A stretch of DNA of 14,416 bases from CAYNDB01 sp964395915 (GCA_964395915.1 CAYNDB010000064.1:1-14416), one strand, 5' to 3'. Positions 1-8,037 are shown, numbered from the stretch's first letter. The notes: generated from the letters alone by a model not told the origin. A program made the numbers and translations.

Positions 1-55
1 GAGCGTTTGATTGCGGTTCAAGAGGTCACAGGTTCGAATCCTGTCGGGCGCACCA
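1..55 (+). tRNA. tRNA-Arg (anticodon GCG), 3' part
   Basis: The window opens inside a tRNA gene. Visible parts are the anticodon arm, with stem TTTGA (6-10) paired to TCAAG (18-22) and a seven-base loop at 11-17 whose anticodon is GCG at 13-15. A five-base variable loop follows (23-27), then a T arm ACAGG/CCTGT enclosing TTCGAAT (28-44). The 3' acceptor strand CGGGCGC (45-51), discriminator A52 and an encoded CCA (53-55) complete it. Anticodon GCG reads the arginine codon CGC (and CGU by wobble). The acceptor strand implies a 5' end of GCGCCCG, which is common in bacterial arginine tRNAs. The 5' acceptor strand and D arm lie outside the window, so pairing there is unchecked. Confidence 0.9.
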
Positions 56-84
56 TTTTTCAAACACTTGCCGTAAATGTCATA

Positions 85-2970
85 ATGTCAGAAGCGGATA
101 TAAAGTCTCGGCCCGGCCCGTGGCCGTATATAACATCTATACGCGTTCCATTGTTTGTATCGCTCATTTTGCTATCCGTTTTATCTTTTGATGTCGCACA
201 CTCCATTATTACCAGGCTTACACTTAAACCAGCTGAATGGCAAATGGGCGAACACTTCTGGAACGCTCGAAAGAGTGTGGCCGTATATCCTGATTTACCA
301 GAGATTCCATATCAATTACCCGGGCCGCTGGACAATTGGGCCGGAGGCGAAAGTAAAGAGATCAGGCTACTTTTACCTTTTAGCGGTCCTGTAATATTAA
401 ACATCAAGTTTAGCGACAGCCATGAATCAGCTCCGCCAAAGCTGGAAATTCGTTATGGCTCCGATGTAAATATATTTAAAGTCCGTCAAGGGAGTGGACA
501 TATACCGAAGTTTGAATCGAAAAAACGGGACATCCCCGATCTGGTTTTTACTGCGACAGGCAATAAGAAAAGTGGCGACAGCCCAGGCTGGATAGCAATC
601 AAAAGCGTCGCAGGCTCATGGGTGGAATTTCATAGCATAACGGTTCAAAGGGCGATTCCATCATGGCGCTACTATGTTGTAACGGTTGGATGGATATCCG
701 TTGTTGTGTTACTTGCTTTTTATACGATGAAACGCCGCGACACGGCAGGGGGATTCACAAGTTTTATTGAAACGATAATTGAGAGAGAGGAGCTTAAGAA
801 AGCCTCTGTGTTAAGGGCTTTAATATCGGCGGCGCTTTTTACAGGCGCTTTGGGATTGTCGTCCGGCGTGGAAGCTTTGTTCGACGGTTTTCCACTTTCG
901 CAAAGGCTGGAGCTATACCTGGGCGCGATACTATTTCCGTTTCTTGCAATCATAGGGTGGCGTCTGTTTTCGACCAGAAACGCTACGATGTTTCTGGCAG
1001 CGCTATTTTCCCTAAAGCTTGTACTGGCATTGCTTGCGCCACAGAGCGGGCTGAATGTGCGGGTGTTCGATACGCCTCGTGAAATGGCTGAAGGCCATTG
1101 GAAAAAAACATATTCAACATTATGGAAGGGTGGGGTAAGCGATCTACAAAAGAGGCCATACGAAGGCGCAAGGGATTTCCCGTTCGAATGGATGAACGAT
1201 TATATCGTCAATGAATATAGCGGCGTTAAATGGGTCGGCCTGAGACTGTCCGGCTATGTGCGCCTGCCGGAAGGCGCGCGGTTTGCCATAGTGGCCACTG
1301 GCGTTTCAAAAGGTCATGTAAACGCGGTTGACGAAACTGGCGAGTCGTCATTTCCAATACCTGTAGTGGCTACTCCTGTTGACGCGGCGCTGCAAGCTTC
1401 GGAAGAAACAGGGACAAGGCGCAATCTTGCAATATCGGGTGATCTTTACTATGGGTTGGTCGAATCGGAAGCCGACTATTCACTTATTCCGGTCATAATA
1501 AATAAAAATGGCGTAGTTTCGCTTCCTTTCGGGAAAAATATTTTGTGGGCGGGGAAAGACGGGCTTGAAATCTCATCTTTCAAACTTGGCATTTTCAAAA
1601 CGTTCGCTTTTGTCATCGACACTGGCGTAATTCTTTTTACGCTTTTCTGGACTCTTTTTTCTTATAAAGCGTTAATTAAAAATAACCGGTCATACCTATC
1701 TCTATCTCTTATCGGTATTGCCGGAGCCGTATTAATAGTGATATGCCGCTTTGCAGGGGTTGCGGGGGCAGGGGAGGTTACGTCGCTTGGAATAGTTTCC
1801 GCGCTGACGCTTGCATGCGCTATTTTTATTTTACAGCGTGATGAACGTAAACATGGCGGCAAGTTAAAGGTGGACACCTGTATGGCCACGCTTCTTGCGG
1901 TGGCCCCTTTGGTATTTATCTACTTCACTGTTGAATGGTGGGGAGAGATTGGGAAGATGCGCCTGCTCTCACCCGGTCACGACTGGCATACATATCAGGT
2001 TTTCGCTCGAAAAATATTTTTGGATGGAGACATATTGTCCCTGCATGAAGGGATATACAGGTACATGCCGTTTTACAGGTACGTTGTTGGTCTCACGCAT
2101 TCTATCTTTGGCCAGACGATGCTAGCGCTAAATTTCTGGGACGTATGGTGCGTCATGGGCTCTTCGGCGCTTCTGGCGGCTGTGGCGTATCGGCTTACCA
2201 TGTCCGCCCCCTTCGCTTTATCTGTTCCGCTCATATACCTTTTCAACGCATTCACTATGGGTTTTCTTGCGTTAATGGATCGTGGGCTGCAGGAGAACAC
2301 GTCGATTTTATTCATGATGCTGGCGCTCTGGATTTTTATGCATCATGGGCTCCGCTCATCTGTGAAAGCTTTTACGGCAGGTGTTTTTGGAGCGTTGGCG
2401 TTCTGGACTAGGATGGACCATATCGGCCCTATATTGGGTTTATCCCTTCTTGCGCTGGAGCCTGTACATGGCCATTTTACATCTGCGTGGAAACAGTTTA
2501 TCCATAAGGCGTTTATGAACAGATGGCGGCTGTCTATTTACATATTCACTGTGGCGCTGGCGGTGTTCATGGTCGGCGCGCGAAACTATCTTGTAGGCGG
2601 TATTTTCTGTCTGGATGATCCCAGAGACCTGGGGCAAATCACATGCTTTTCAGCGGAGTGTATAACCAGAAACATGAGGATGATCCTGCTCGCCGCTCCG
2701 GCAGGGGAATACTCTATCGTGGCGGTGACAATACTTTCCGGAACTTTTATGGGCCTTCTGGCTCTGGTATTCAGGACAGGGTGGCTTTCGCTTTACCCGA
2801 TCAGCCTGGGTGTGGCTATTCTAGGGGTGTTCCCGCCATATTTTACATTCGAGCCGTTTGGCTATACTCCACGTTTCAGCGCCCACCTTCTCCCTTTGGC
2901 CGCTCTTTCGCTCGCTTTAAGCGCGCGGCTTTTTTTGCTCGGTTTCTCAAAGGGGGAAGGAACCCGTTAA
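85..2970 (+). CDS. Large polytopic membrane protein, GT-C glycosyltransferase-like, with two extracytoplasmic domains
   Basis: This is a 961-aa integral membrane protein. A first membrane segment (about residues 21-43) is followed by a soluble, strand-rich stretch (about 45-193) and a second segment (about 196-216). Further helices lie near 245-265, 277-295 and 301-320. A second soluble region (about 321-505) contains LSGYVRLPEGARFAIVATG, loosely like a PA14-type beta-sandwich. Then comes a dense set of helices to the C-terminus, about fifteen in total. After the helix ending near 619 a loop carries GHDWHTY (631-637, acidic D633) and then RYMPFYRY, the arrangement expected of the first outer loop of GT-C enzymes that use polyprenyl-phosphate sugars. 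From this I infer a periplasm-facing sugar transferase or related envelope enzyme; donor and acceptor are unknown. ATG at 85 is chosen because the longer frame begins inside the tRNA. No Shine-Dalgarno sequence precedes it. The 92 bp after the stop show no convincing terminator. Confidence 0.72.
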   Translation: MSEADIKSRPGPWPYITSIRVPLFVSLILLSVLSFDVAHSIITRLTLKPAEWQMGEHFWNARKSVAVYPDLPEIPYQLPGPLDNWAGGESKEIRLLLPFSGPVILNIKFSDSHESAPPKLEIRYGSDVNIFKVRQGSGHIPKFESKKRDIPDLVFTATGNKKSGDSPGWIAIKSVAGSWVEFHSITVQRAIPSWRYYVVTVGWISVVVLLAFYTMKRRDTAGGFTSFIETIIEREELKKASVLRALISAALFTGALGLSSGVEALFDGFPLSQRLELYLGAILFPFLAIIGWRLFSTRNATMFLAALFSLKLVLALLAPQSGLNVRVFDTPREMAEGHWKKTYSTLWKGGVSDLQKRPYEGARDFPFEWMNDYIVNEYSGVKWVGLRLSGYVRLPEGARFAIVATGVSKGHVNAVDETGESSFPIPVVATPVDAALQASEETGTRRNLAISGDLYYGLVESEADYSLIPVIINKNGVVSLPFGKNILWAGKDGLEISSFKLGIFKTFAFVIDTGVILFTLFWTLFSYKALIKNNRSYLSLSLIGIAGAVLIVICRFAGVAGAGEVTSLGIVSALTLACAIFILQRDERKHGGKLKVDTCMATLLAVAPLVFIYFTVEWWGEIGKMRLLSPGHDWHTYQVFARKIFLDGDILSLHEGIYRYMPFYRYVVGLTHSIFGQTMLALNFWDVWCVMGSSALLAAVAYRLTMSAPFALSVPLIYLFNAFTMGFLALMDRGLQENTSILFMMLALWIFMHHGLRSSVKAFTAGVFGALAFWTRMDHIGPILGLSLLALEPVHGHFTSAWKQFIHKAFMNRWRLSIYIFTVALAVFMVGARNYLVGGIFCLDDPRDLGQITCFSAECITRNMRMILLAAPAGEYSIVAVTILSGTFMGLLALVFRTGWLSLYPISLGVAILGVFPPYFTFEPFGYTPRFSAHLLPLAALSLALSARLFLLGFSKGEGTR

Positions 2971-3062
2971 CAGTTGTTTTTCATGCCTGAAAAGCGCAAT
3001 TTTCGGTTAAAATGTTTGTAAGCTGTAATACACTTATTAGTTCTTCAAATAGCCGTTAAACC

Positions 3063-3989
3063 ATGTATCTTGCCCGTGTGACACTAGCGCTGTTTACGAT
3101 GGCGTTTCTTATTATGTTATCCCACAAGGTTTTTGCCGGTGATTTTTACAAATGGGTCGATGACAGTGGCAATACGCATTTTACAGATTCCCTTTCCGAC
3201 GTTCCCGCAAAGTATCTACGGCAGGTTGAAGAACACGAATATGAAAAACGGCCCTCCAAATCTACCGTTAAAAGTCTTTCCGGCTCCACGAATCTATTAA
3301 GACGCCAAGCCGGGCCGGGCCAGAGCAACGGGAAACTAAAACACTATGAAATAAAATATAAAGCATATGAAGGCGCCGCAAGACGTATTATCGTGCCTGT
3401 CACGTTCAACGGCTCTGTAACCGCCCCGATGGCTCTGGATACCGGCGCTCCTGGGTTGTCGATATCGCGCAAGCTGGCGGACAAGCTTGGACTTTTCGAC
3501 AACGATGAGGGCAAGCTTGAAACATTTGCCGGAGGGATCGGCGGCGCTGTGCCCGCTGTGAGGACAATTATTGACACCGTCAATATCGGCGGCGCGCAAG
3601 ACAAGTTCATCTCGGCGAATATTTTCCCTTCCATCTCCAGTTCTTTCGAAGGTCTTATAGGGATGGATTTTATGTCCAGGTTCTCAATCAAAATAGACAC
3701 TAGACGGCATCTTCTTATCCTGGAGGAGCTTCCGCCAAAACCGAATATGTATGCCGGTCACGACGAAGCATGGTGGAGAATAAACTATTACCATTTTGGT
3801 CAGATGCGATCATCCTGGAAGAAAATCCGTGATGATCTGAAAACATCATCTGCGGCCGGCAAGGGAAGCGGAAATCCCGAGTTTAAAAAATACGCCGAGA
3901 AACAGTATCAGGAGGCGGACAAGCTTTATCGCAAGCTGGATCGCTATGCGAACTATAACTCTGTGCCAACGCATTGGCGCCGACGCTGA
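3063..3989 (+). CDS. Exported DUF4124 and retropepsin-like aspartic protease protein
   Basis: A 308-aa protein with a signal peptide at residues 1-25 (hydrophobic core, then VFA before G26). A DUF4124-type module follows, FYKWVDDSGNTHFTDS, within about residues 27-55. After a basic linker comes a single retropepsin-like aspartic protease domain at about 100-225. Its active-site signature is ALDTGAPGLSIS with catalytic D126, and its second strand motif is GLIGMDFMSRFSIKID. Retropepsins work as homodimers with one aspartate per subunit, so one DTG motif is normal. The lysine- and tyrosine-rich C-terminus (from about 265) looks helical. The protein probably acts in the periplasm on envelope proteins, but its substrate is unknown. 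It has no obvious ribosome binding site, starts 92 bp after the membrane protein on the same strand, and ends 9 bp from the stop of the convergent fwdA-like gene. Confidence 0.82.
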   Translation: MYLARVTLALFTMAFLIMLSHKVFAGDFYKWVDDSGNTHFTDSLSDVPAKYLRQVEEHEYEKRPSKSTVKSLSGSTNLLRRQAGPGQSNGKLKHYEIKYKAYEGAARRIIVPVTFNGSVTAPMALDTGAPGLSISRKLADKLGLFDNDEGKLETFAGGIGGAVPAVRTIIDTVNIGGAQDKFISANIFPSISSSFEGLIGMDFMSRFSIKIDTRRHLLILEELPPKPNMYAGHDEAWWRINYYHFGQMRSSWKKIRDDLKTSSAAGKGSGNPEFKKYAEKQYQEADKLYRKLDRYANYNSVPTHWRRR

Positions 3990-3998
3990 TTACGTAAG

Positions 3999-5558
3999 TT
4001 ATTCTTCAGGTATTTTCGTAAGCCATGGCATATTTTCAGTTTTCACGGGGAAATTAGTTAATCCACCCGGACAATATTTATTCATTAATTCCCGAGGTTC
4101 TATGGTGCCGTCTTGAGATGATATCGGGGCTTCAGTGTAAAATGTTTTCCCGTCAAAGCTTTCTACTGTTTTTCCATCTTTTACCACGATTTTACCGTTT
4201 TTGATCACCCATTTAGGTTTAGAGAACATTTCTTCGTAATCATCGCCAATCTGATAAACGGCGATATCCGCGTCCGCTCCTTCCCCCAGATGCCCCTTAT
4301 TGGCAAGGCCCAATGTTTTTGCCGGACCAGCTCGTGTGATTATAGCGATTTCATACAGCGAATACTCTCGGCCAATAGATTTTAATTCGCTCGCTTCCCT
4401 GGCGTCCCCGTGTATTTCGGCAAGCTTCTCATCGCGGTAATTATTATCCATCAGAAGTTTTATTATTTGGGGATAAGAGGTAAATGGCCCTGCGTTCGGG
4501 TGATCGGTGGAAATAGACACCTGCCAGGGATCATCTATCAGGAGAAAAAGCTCCAGCCCGGTTGCCCATTGGACACTGTTGACAAAAGACTCGCGCATAT
4601 ATTCATAAGGCGCGCAGCCGCAAAGATCCCCACAACCTGCGTCAAGCGGCTCCCACATTATTCCAGTTACTTTCGACAGCCTCCGCAACACAGAAAGATC
4701 CGCTGTGACAGCCATCGCCGGACCGAACACAACCTGCCCGATATCCACAGTGATATTTCGGTTTAAATTGATAACTCTCGCAAGCTCATCCGACTTGGAC
4801 GCAAATCCATGCTTTCCTCTGGAACCGTAGCTGTTGAACTGTATGTGAGTCATGTGGGCCTTGCGGCCATCCAGCGCCTTTATGGCGGATATGGCTGTGT
4901 CGCAGCCTGATTTTGTGCCAAGATTGTCAAGATGCAAGTGTAGCGGGTGAGGCAGGTTAAGATCGTTCACGGCGTCCACCAGAGCAATCATTATTTCGGC
5001 TGGTGTCACATTGAAACCGTTGAGAATCATGTTTACAGCCTTGCTGGAGGCGCTATTTCCGTTGGTGAACCCACCACCGGGGTTAACGAGCTTTACCGAA
5101 TAGGCTTTGGCGGAATTTACAAGCCATGCTATGACCGCGCGCAACGCCGATAGATCCCCCTTTGCGATAAGCTTTATCAGTAGCTCCTGCGGGGTAAGAA
5201 TGACCAGCAGACCTTTATCGATAATCGGTATTTCTCCGGACTCTTCATGCGCCGCTGAAGCCAGGGATGGATGTACCGCAGGCTCTATTACGGTGGTGTA
5301 TCCCATTTCGGCGTACAACCGTCCTGTCTCCGAAGGTGTAGGAACAGCGCCCCTGGCAAGCCTTGCAAGTGGCCCTGCGATATGTGAGTGAATGTCCACG
5401 CCGCCTGCCATGACAACGCATCCTGAGGCGTCCAGAGTTTCGGCGTTTGCGTCTGAATCTCCTGATATTTTACCGTCTTTTATGTTAACGGTTTTATTTA
5501 TCCCGTTTTCGTTATTTACCGGATCGTAAACGACGCCGTTGGCGATACGTATGGCCAT
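3999..5558 (-). CDS. fwdA: Formylmethanofuran dehydrogenase subunit A-like amidohydrolase (FwdA/FhcA family)
   Basis: A 519-aa metal-dependent amidohydrolase. In the FwdA/FmdA/FhcA family it interconverts formyl-methanofuran with formate plus methanofuran, in archaeal CO2 reduction or in bacterial C1 oxidation through the FhcABCD complex. Visible signatures are VDIHSH (metal ligands H57 and H59), VKLVNPGGG (K156, the likely carboxylated lysine), LHLHLDNLG, THIQFNSYG, and ISTDHPNAGPFTSYP with the presumed catalytic D352. The last motif and QWATGLELFLLIDDPW separate it from dihydroorotases, hydantoinases and D-aminoacylases. It is somewhat short for the family, but all core motifs are present and uninterrupted. 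No fwdB, C or D, ftr or mch gene lies in the window, so it is isolated here. It has its own near-consensus promoter about 35 bp upstream, and AAAGG is the only weak ribosome-binding signal. A diverged substrate specificity cannot be excluded. Confidence 0.86.
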   Translation of the reverse strand: MAIRIANGVVYDPVNNENGINKTVNIKDGKISGDSDANAETLDASGCVVMAGGVDIHSHIAGPLARLARGAVPTPSETGRLYAEMGYTTVIEPAVHPSLASAAHEESGEIPIIDKGLLVILTPQELLIKLIAKGDLSALRAVIAWLVNSAKAYSVKLVNPGGGFTNGNSASSKAVNMILNGFNVTPAEIMIALVDAVNDLNLPHPLHLHLDNLGTKSGCDTAISAIKALDGRKAHMTHIQFNSYGSRGKHGFASKSDELARVINLNRNITVDIGQVVFGPAMAVTADLSVLRRLSKVTGIMWEPLDAGCGDLCGCAPYEYMRESFVNSVQWATGLELFLLIDDPWQVSISTDHPNAGPFTSYPQIIKLLMDNNYRDEKLAEIHGDAREASELKSIGREYSLYEIAIITRAGPAKTLGLANKGHLGEGADADIAVYQIGDDYEEMFSKPKWVIKNGKIVVKDGKTVESFDGKTFYTEAPISSQDGTIEPRELMNKYCPGGLTNFPVKTENMPWLTKIPEE

Positions 5559-5592
5559 ATCAATATTTAACCTTTGAATGGTGGGAATTCAT

Positions 5593-5620
5593 ATTCTATG
5601 GTTTATTAATTAGTTGTCAA
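5593..5620 (-). promoter_or_regulatory. Sigma-70-type promoter for the fwdA-like gene
   Basis: On the minus strand TTGACA (complement of 5615-5620, a perfect -35) is followed after 16 bp by TAGAAT (complement of 5593-5598, one mismatch to TATAAT). The predicted start of transcription is near 5586, giving a leader of about 28 nt before the ATG at 5558. This implies that the gene can be transcribed independently of selB. Confidence 0.65.
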
Positions 5621-5652
5621 AACGTATTCTGACGCTCCGGGGAAATTTTTAC

Positions 5653-5694
5653 CATCGCTTTTTGCGATGCCTATCTTTCGATTTTTGAAAGATA
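5653..5694. repeat. Two adjacent perfect inverted repeats (tandem hairpins)
   Basis: CATCGC (5653-5658) and GCGATG (5664-5669) flank a TTTTT loop. Two bases later TATCTTTC (5672-5679) and GAAAGATA (5687-5694) flank a seven-base loop that also contains TTTTT. Both stems are perfect. They lie about 33 bp upstream of the -35 box of the fwdA promoter. They could be structured RNA, the 3' end of the selB transcript, or a protein-binding region. No U tract follows either hairpin on either strand, so they do not look like standard terminators. Confidence 0.5.
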
Positions 5695-5830
5695 ACTTCC
5701 AAAGGTAAGCTGACCGCCTTTACCACGGCGCGCTTATATTCGTAAAACTATCGCTAAAACATCCAGCTACCTCTCCGTAGCCAACGCGGCTGGCGCGGGG
5801 ACATACATCCTTTCATTCACAGATATCCTG

Positions 5831-5891
5831 GCGTCAACAAAACCACTATTCCCTACCATTGAGCAAAGTTGGCGCCAACCTTAGCGTCAAC
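5831..5891. repeat. Cluster of GCGTCAAC-type repeats with a 12-bp palindrome
   Basis: GCGTCAAC occurs at 5831-5838 and 5884-5891. The one-base variant GCGCCAAC at 5872-5879 is the right part of the palindrome GTTGGCGCCAAC (5868-5879). The last two copies are 12 bp apart. This is an operator-like arrangement, but the words are short and chance is possible. Any bound factor is unknown. Confidence 0.3.
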
Positions 5892-5998
5892 TTTTTGACT
5901 TGTAATGGTTGGACGGTTCGCGCAATAGGGATAACTACGATATATTGGCGTATGACGGGAAACCAAGGCTGTGTCCTGTCAGCGTCGATTCATGCCTT

Positions 5999-7927
5999 TT
6001 ACTTATTAATGTAACCTGTCTTAAGAGTTCGTTTCCCTTTGTTGTCCACTCTTTTTGTAAGGCCGTTTCGATCAAAATGCTCAAGAATTTCTATCGCCGT
6101 TTTCCTCCCCACACCCAGGATATCCCTGTATGTGGCGGTGTCTATGGAGCCTTTCGCATCGATTTCACGGATCAATGTTTCCTTTGATTTATCTAAAATA
6201 TCGCGGTGAAGAGTATAGTCCGGGGCCAGCGATACAAGGTCTCCGGCTTGGACAAGGACCCTGATTATTTTTGATGCGACATCGTTTTTCAGTCCCAATT
6301 GTTTATATACTTTGTCCGTTTTGGGTGGATTCAGCCCCCCTTCCTTGAAAGCTTCAAGGATTTTCGATCGCACATTTTCGTCGTCGCCATGGAACTTTGC
6401 GTCACGGCCGGGCAACCGTAATAACCCCCCTTTATATTCGATTTTTTTAGAAGAGACAGCCCGCCGAATCCAATATGCGGCTAGCGTCTCACCCATATCT
6501 TTCAGAGTGGGGATTTGAGCCAATTGCGATTCTTCAATGCCAAAAAGCGCCGGCTGTTTTTCATGGAATTTTGTTATTGCGCCTGTAATGTTTTCGACAA
6601 TTTTTTCCCCCTCAACCTTTCTATATATATATGAAGCTCCTTTCCAATCGAAAACCGCCGTATCCCCTATGTCTTTTCGCATGTCGCCCAACGCCTTTTT
6701 CGGCAGGTTGAAAACCGCCATAATTTCCTCAGTCAAAACCCCTCCACGGTTTTCTTCAAGGCAAGACTCTATTCCCTGATGTATACCTTTGGTCAGGACG
6801 TCCCATTTTTTTTTCCTTTGTTTGAGCCCACGTCTGCCCATAGGTTTCCCTCCCGGCTCCAGCGCCATCCCGCCTCCCAGCGTATGGCTGGCCGATGAGG
6901 TTCGTAGAACGAACCTGTCGCCGTACAGGATATTGACGGGGTCTTCAAAGCGGATTTGGCCGACGCATCTTTCACCTGGTTTAAGGCTTTTATCCGATGA
7001 AAGGTATACGCGGCACATTGTCTCCGCTGTGTGAATATGCAGGATGTATGATCGGCCATGGACTATGGTGAGAGGGGATGAGCTATGGCATATGATTTCC
7101 GCAGTGAACATCTTGTATTTTCTTGCGATGGATTGGTGGCACACCACCGATCCTCTTGTGATTTTCTCTTTATCAACTCCGGAAAGATTTAATGCCGTAC
7201 GGGTTCCCGCTTCAGCTATGTTCGCCGTTTCTCCATGATTCTGAATCCTCCTGACCCTGCAATCCATATCGCCTGGAACGATTGTCAGCCGGTCATCCAC
7301 TGCGACGCTTCCGCTGAATACAGTTCCAGTGACCACCGCCCCATGACCCTTGATAGTGAAAACCCTGTCTACAGGCATCCTGAAAAACCCTTCCCGACCC
7401 ATCTCATGACCTTGTTCGGCCAGCCGGGAAAGCTCCTTTCTCAGCTTTTCGACTCCTTCTCCGGTGGCGCTTGAGCATGGGATGATCATAGCTGTGGCAA
7501 AGCTGGAATTTTTTAAAAGCTCCGCGATATCCATTTCGGCGATCGCAAGGGTTTCTTCATCCACAAGGTCGCATTTTGTAAGCGCCACCACCCCTTTTTT
7601 TACACCCAAAATTTCCAGTATCGCCAAATGCTCAACCGTTTGCGGCATTACGGCGTCATCTGCGGCCACCACGATCAGCGCAATATTTATCCCGGCGGCT
7701 CCGGCAAGCATGTTGTGTATGAAACGTTGATGCCCCGGAACGTCCACTACCCCCGCTATCTGACCGTTGTCCAGCCTCATACGGGCAAAGCCTATGTCTA
7801 TGGTTATGCCTCGGCGTTTTTCTTCATCCAGAACGTCGCAGTCAATTCCGGTGAGAGCCTTTACTAGGCGTGTTTTTCCGTGATCGATATGCCCTGCGGT
7901 TCCTATTACACAGTGAACAAGGCTCAA
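5999..7927 (-). CDS. selB: Selenocysteine-specific translation elongation factor SelB
   Basis: A 642-aa GTPase that carries Sec-tRNA(Sec) to ribosomes stalled at UGA codons marked by a SECIS hairpin. The EF-Tu-like part begins AGHIDHGKT (residues 11-19, P loop). RGITIDIGFA follows as switch 1, then DVPGHQRF (G3) and TKCD (G4), and beta-barrel domains run to about residue 340. The remaining 300 residues fit the SelB-specific winged-helix domains that bind SECIS RNA, ending in a helix-turn-helix-like segment (TYRDILGVGRKTAIEILEHF). Length is typical of the family. The start is TTG at 7927, chosen because AGGAGA lies five bases upstream and the GTPase fold begins at once; no in-frame ATG competes. 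It lies 146 bp after the last PilZ gene on the same strand. No selA, selD or tRNA-Sec gene is in the window. Confidence 0.96.
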   Translation of the reverse strand: MSLVHCVIGTAGHIDHGKTRLVKALTGIDCDVLDEEKRRGITIDIGFARMRLDNGQIAGVVDVPGHQRFIHNMLAGAAGINIALIVVAADDAVMPQTVEHLAILEILGVKKGVVALTKCDLVDEETLAIAEMDIAELLKNSSFATAMIIPCSSATGEGVEKLRKELSRLAEQGHEMGREGFFRMPVDRVFTIKGHGAVVTGTVFSGSVAVDDRLTIVPGDMDCRVRRIQNHGETANIAEAGTRTALNLSGVDKEKITRGSVVCHQSIARKYKMFTAEIICHSSSPLTIVHGRSYILHIHTAETMCRVYLSSDKSLKPGERCVGQIRFEDPVNILYGDRFVLRTSSASHTLGGGMALEPGGKPMGRRGLKQRKKKWDVLTKGIHQGIESCLEENRGGVLTEEIMAVFNLPKKALGDMRKDIGDTAVFDWKGASYIYRKVEGEKIVENITGAITKFHEKQPALFGIEESQLAQIPTLKDMGETLAAYWIRRAVSSKKIEYKGGLLRLPGRDAKFHGDDENVRSKILEAFKEGGLNPPKTDKVYKQLGLKNDVASKIIRVLVQAGDLVSLAPDYTLHRDILDKSKETLIREIDAKGSIDTATYRDILGVGRKTAIEILEHFDRNGLTKRVDNKGKRTLKTGYINK

Positions 7928-8037
7928 CGCGCTCTCCTGTTAACGCTGGACATGGATAGGCTGGTGAGCGTTATATGAAATTTAAATAGAGACAAGGCGC
8001 TTATTTCAGGGATGTAATGAACCAGAGAAAGTTTCAT
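7924..8037 (-). CDS. Possible 37-aa leader ORF overlapping the selB start
   Basis: A small open frame starts with ATG at 8037 and ends with TGA at 7926-7924, overlapping the TTG start of selB as TTGA. The predicted product begins MKLSLVHYIPEIS and is rich in Ser, Leu and Ile. No Shine-Dalgarno sequence precedes its ATG, and no recognisable domain is present. The only support is its overlap with the selB start, which would allow coupled translation. It may simply be chance open frame in intergenic DNA. Confidence 0.15.
   Translation of the reverse strand: MKLSLVHYIPEISALSLFKFHITLTSLSMSSVNRRAR
7933..7938 (-). promoter_or_regulatory. Ribosome binding site deciding the TTG start of selB
   Basis: AGGAGA on the minus strand, five bases before TTG at 7927-7925. 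The TTG shares bases with a stop codon of the upstream frame (TTGA, stop at 7926-7924), so translational coupling to a short upstream ORF is possible. Confidence 0.65.

Larger units (their letters stand above)
5559..5998. other. 440-bp intergenic region between selB and the fwdA-like gene
   Basis: No credible gene is seen here on either strand. In particular there is no tRNA-Sec-like T arm or long variable arm, although selC is sometimes found near selB. The region contains the fwdA promoter, two adjacent hairpins (5653-5694), a possible hairpin GCTAC/GTAGC (5766-5781), a perfect 12-bp palindrome GTTGGCGCCAAC (5868-5879), repeats of GCGTCAAC, and a small inverted repeat GTCAA/TTGAC (5886-5899). 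No stem followed by a T tract was found downstream of selB, so no intrinsic terminator is called. Confidence 0.6.

Noticed and set aside
7..84. Upstream extension of the membrane protein frame to a TTG at position 7
   Set aside because: It would start inside the tRNA gene, and the added residues are a read-through of tRNA bases. The ATG at 85 directly precedes a normal N-terminus and first membrane helix.
1..84. tRNA 3' end as an integration site of a genomic island
   Set aside because: No integrase, phage gene or second copy of the tRNA 3' end is visible downstream, and the following genes look like ordinary chromosomal genes.
5559..5998. A tRNA-Sec (selC) gene hidden next to selB
   Set aside because: I looked for a T arm of the GGTTCGA-type, a long variable arm and an encoded or matching acceptor end on both strands and found none. 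The GGTTCG near 5914 lacks a matching stem.
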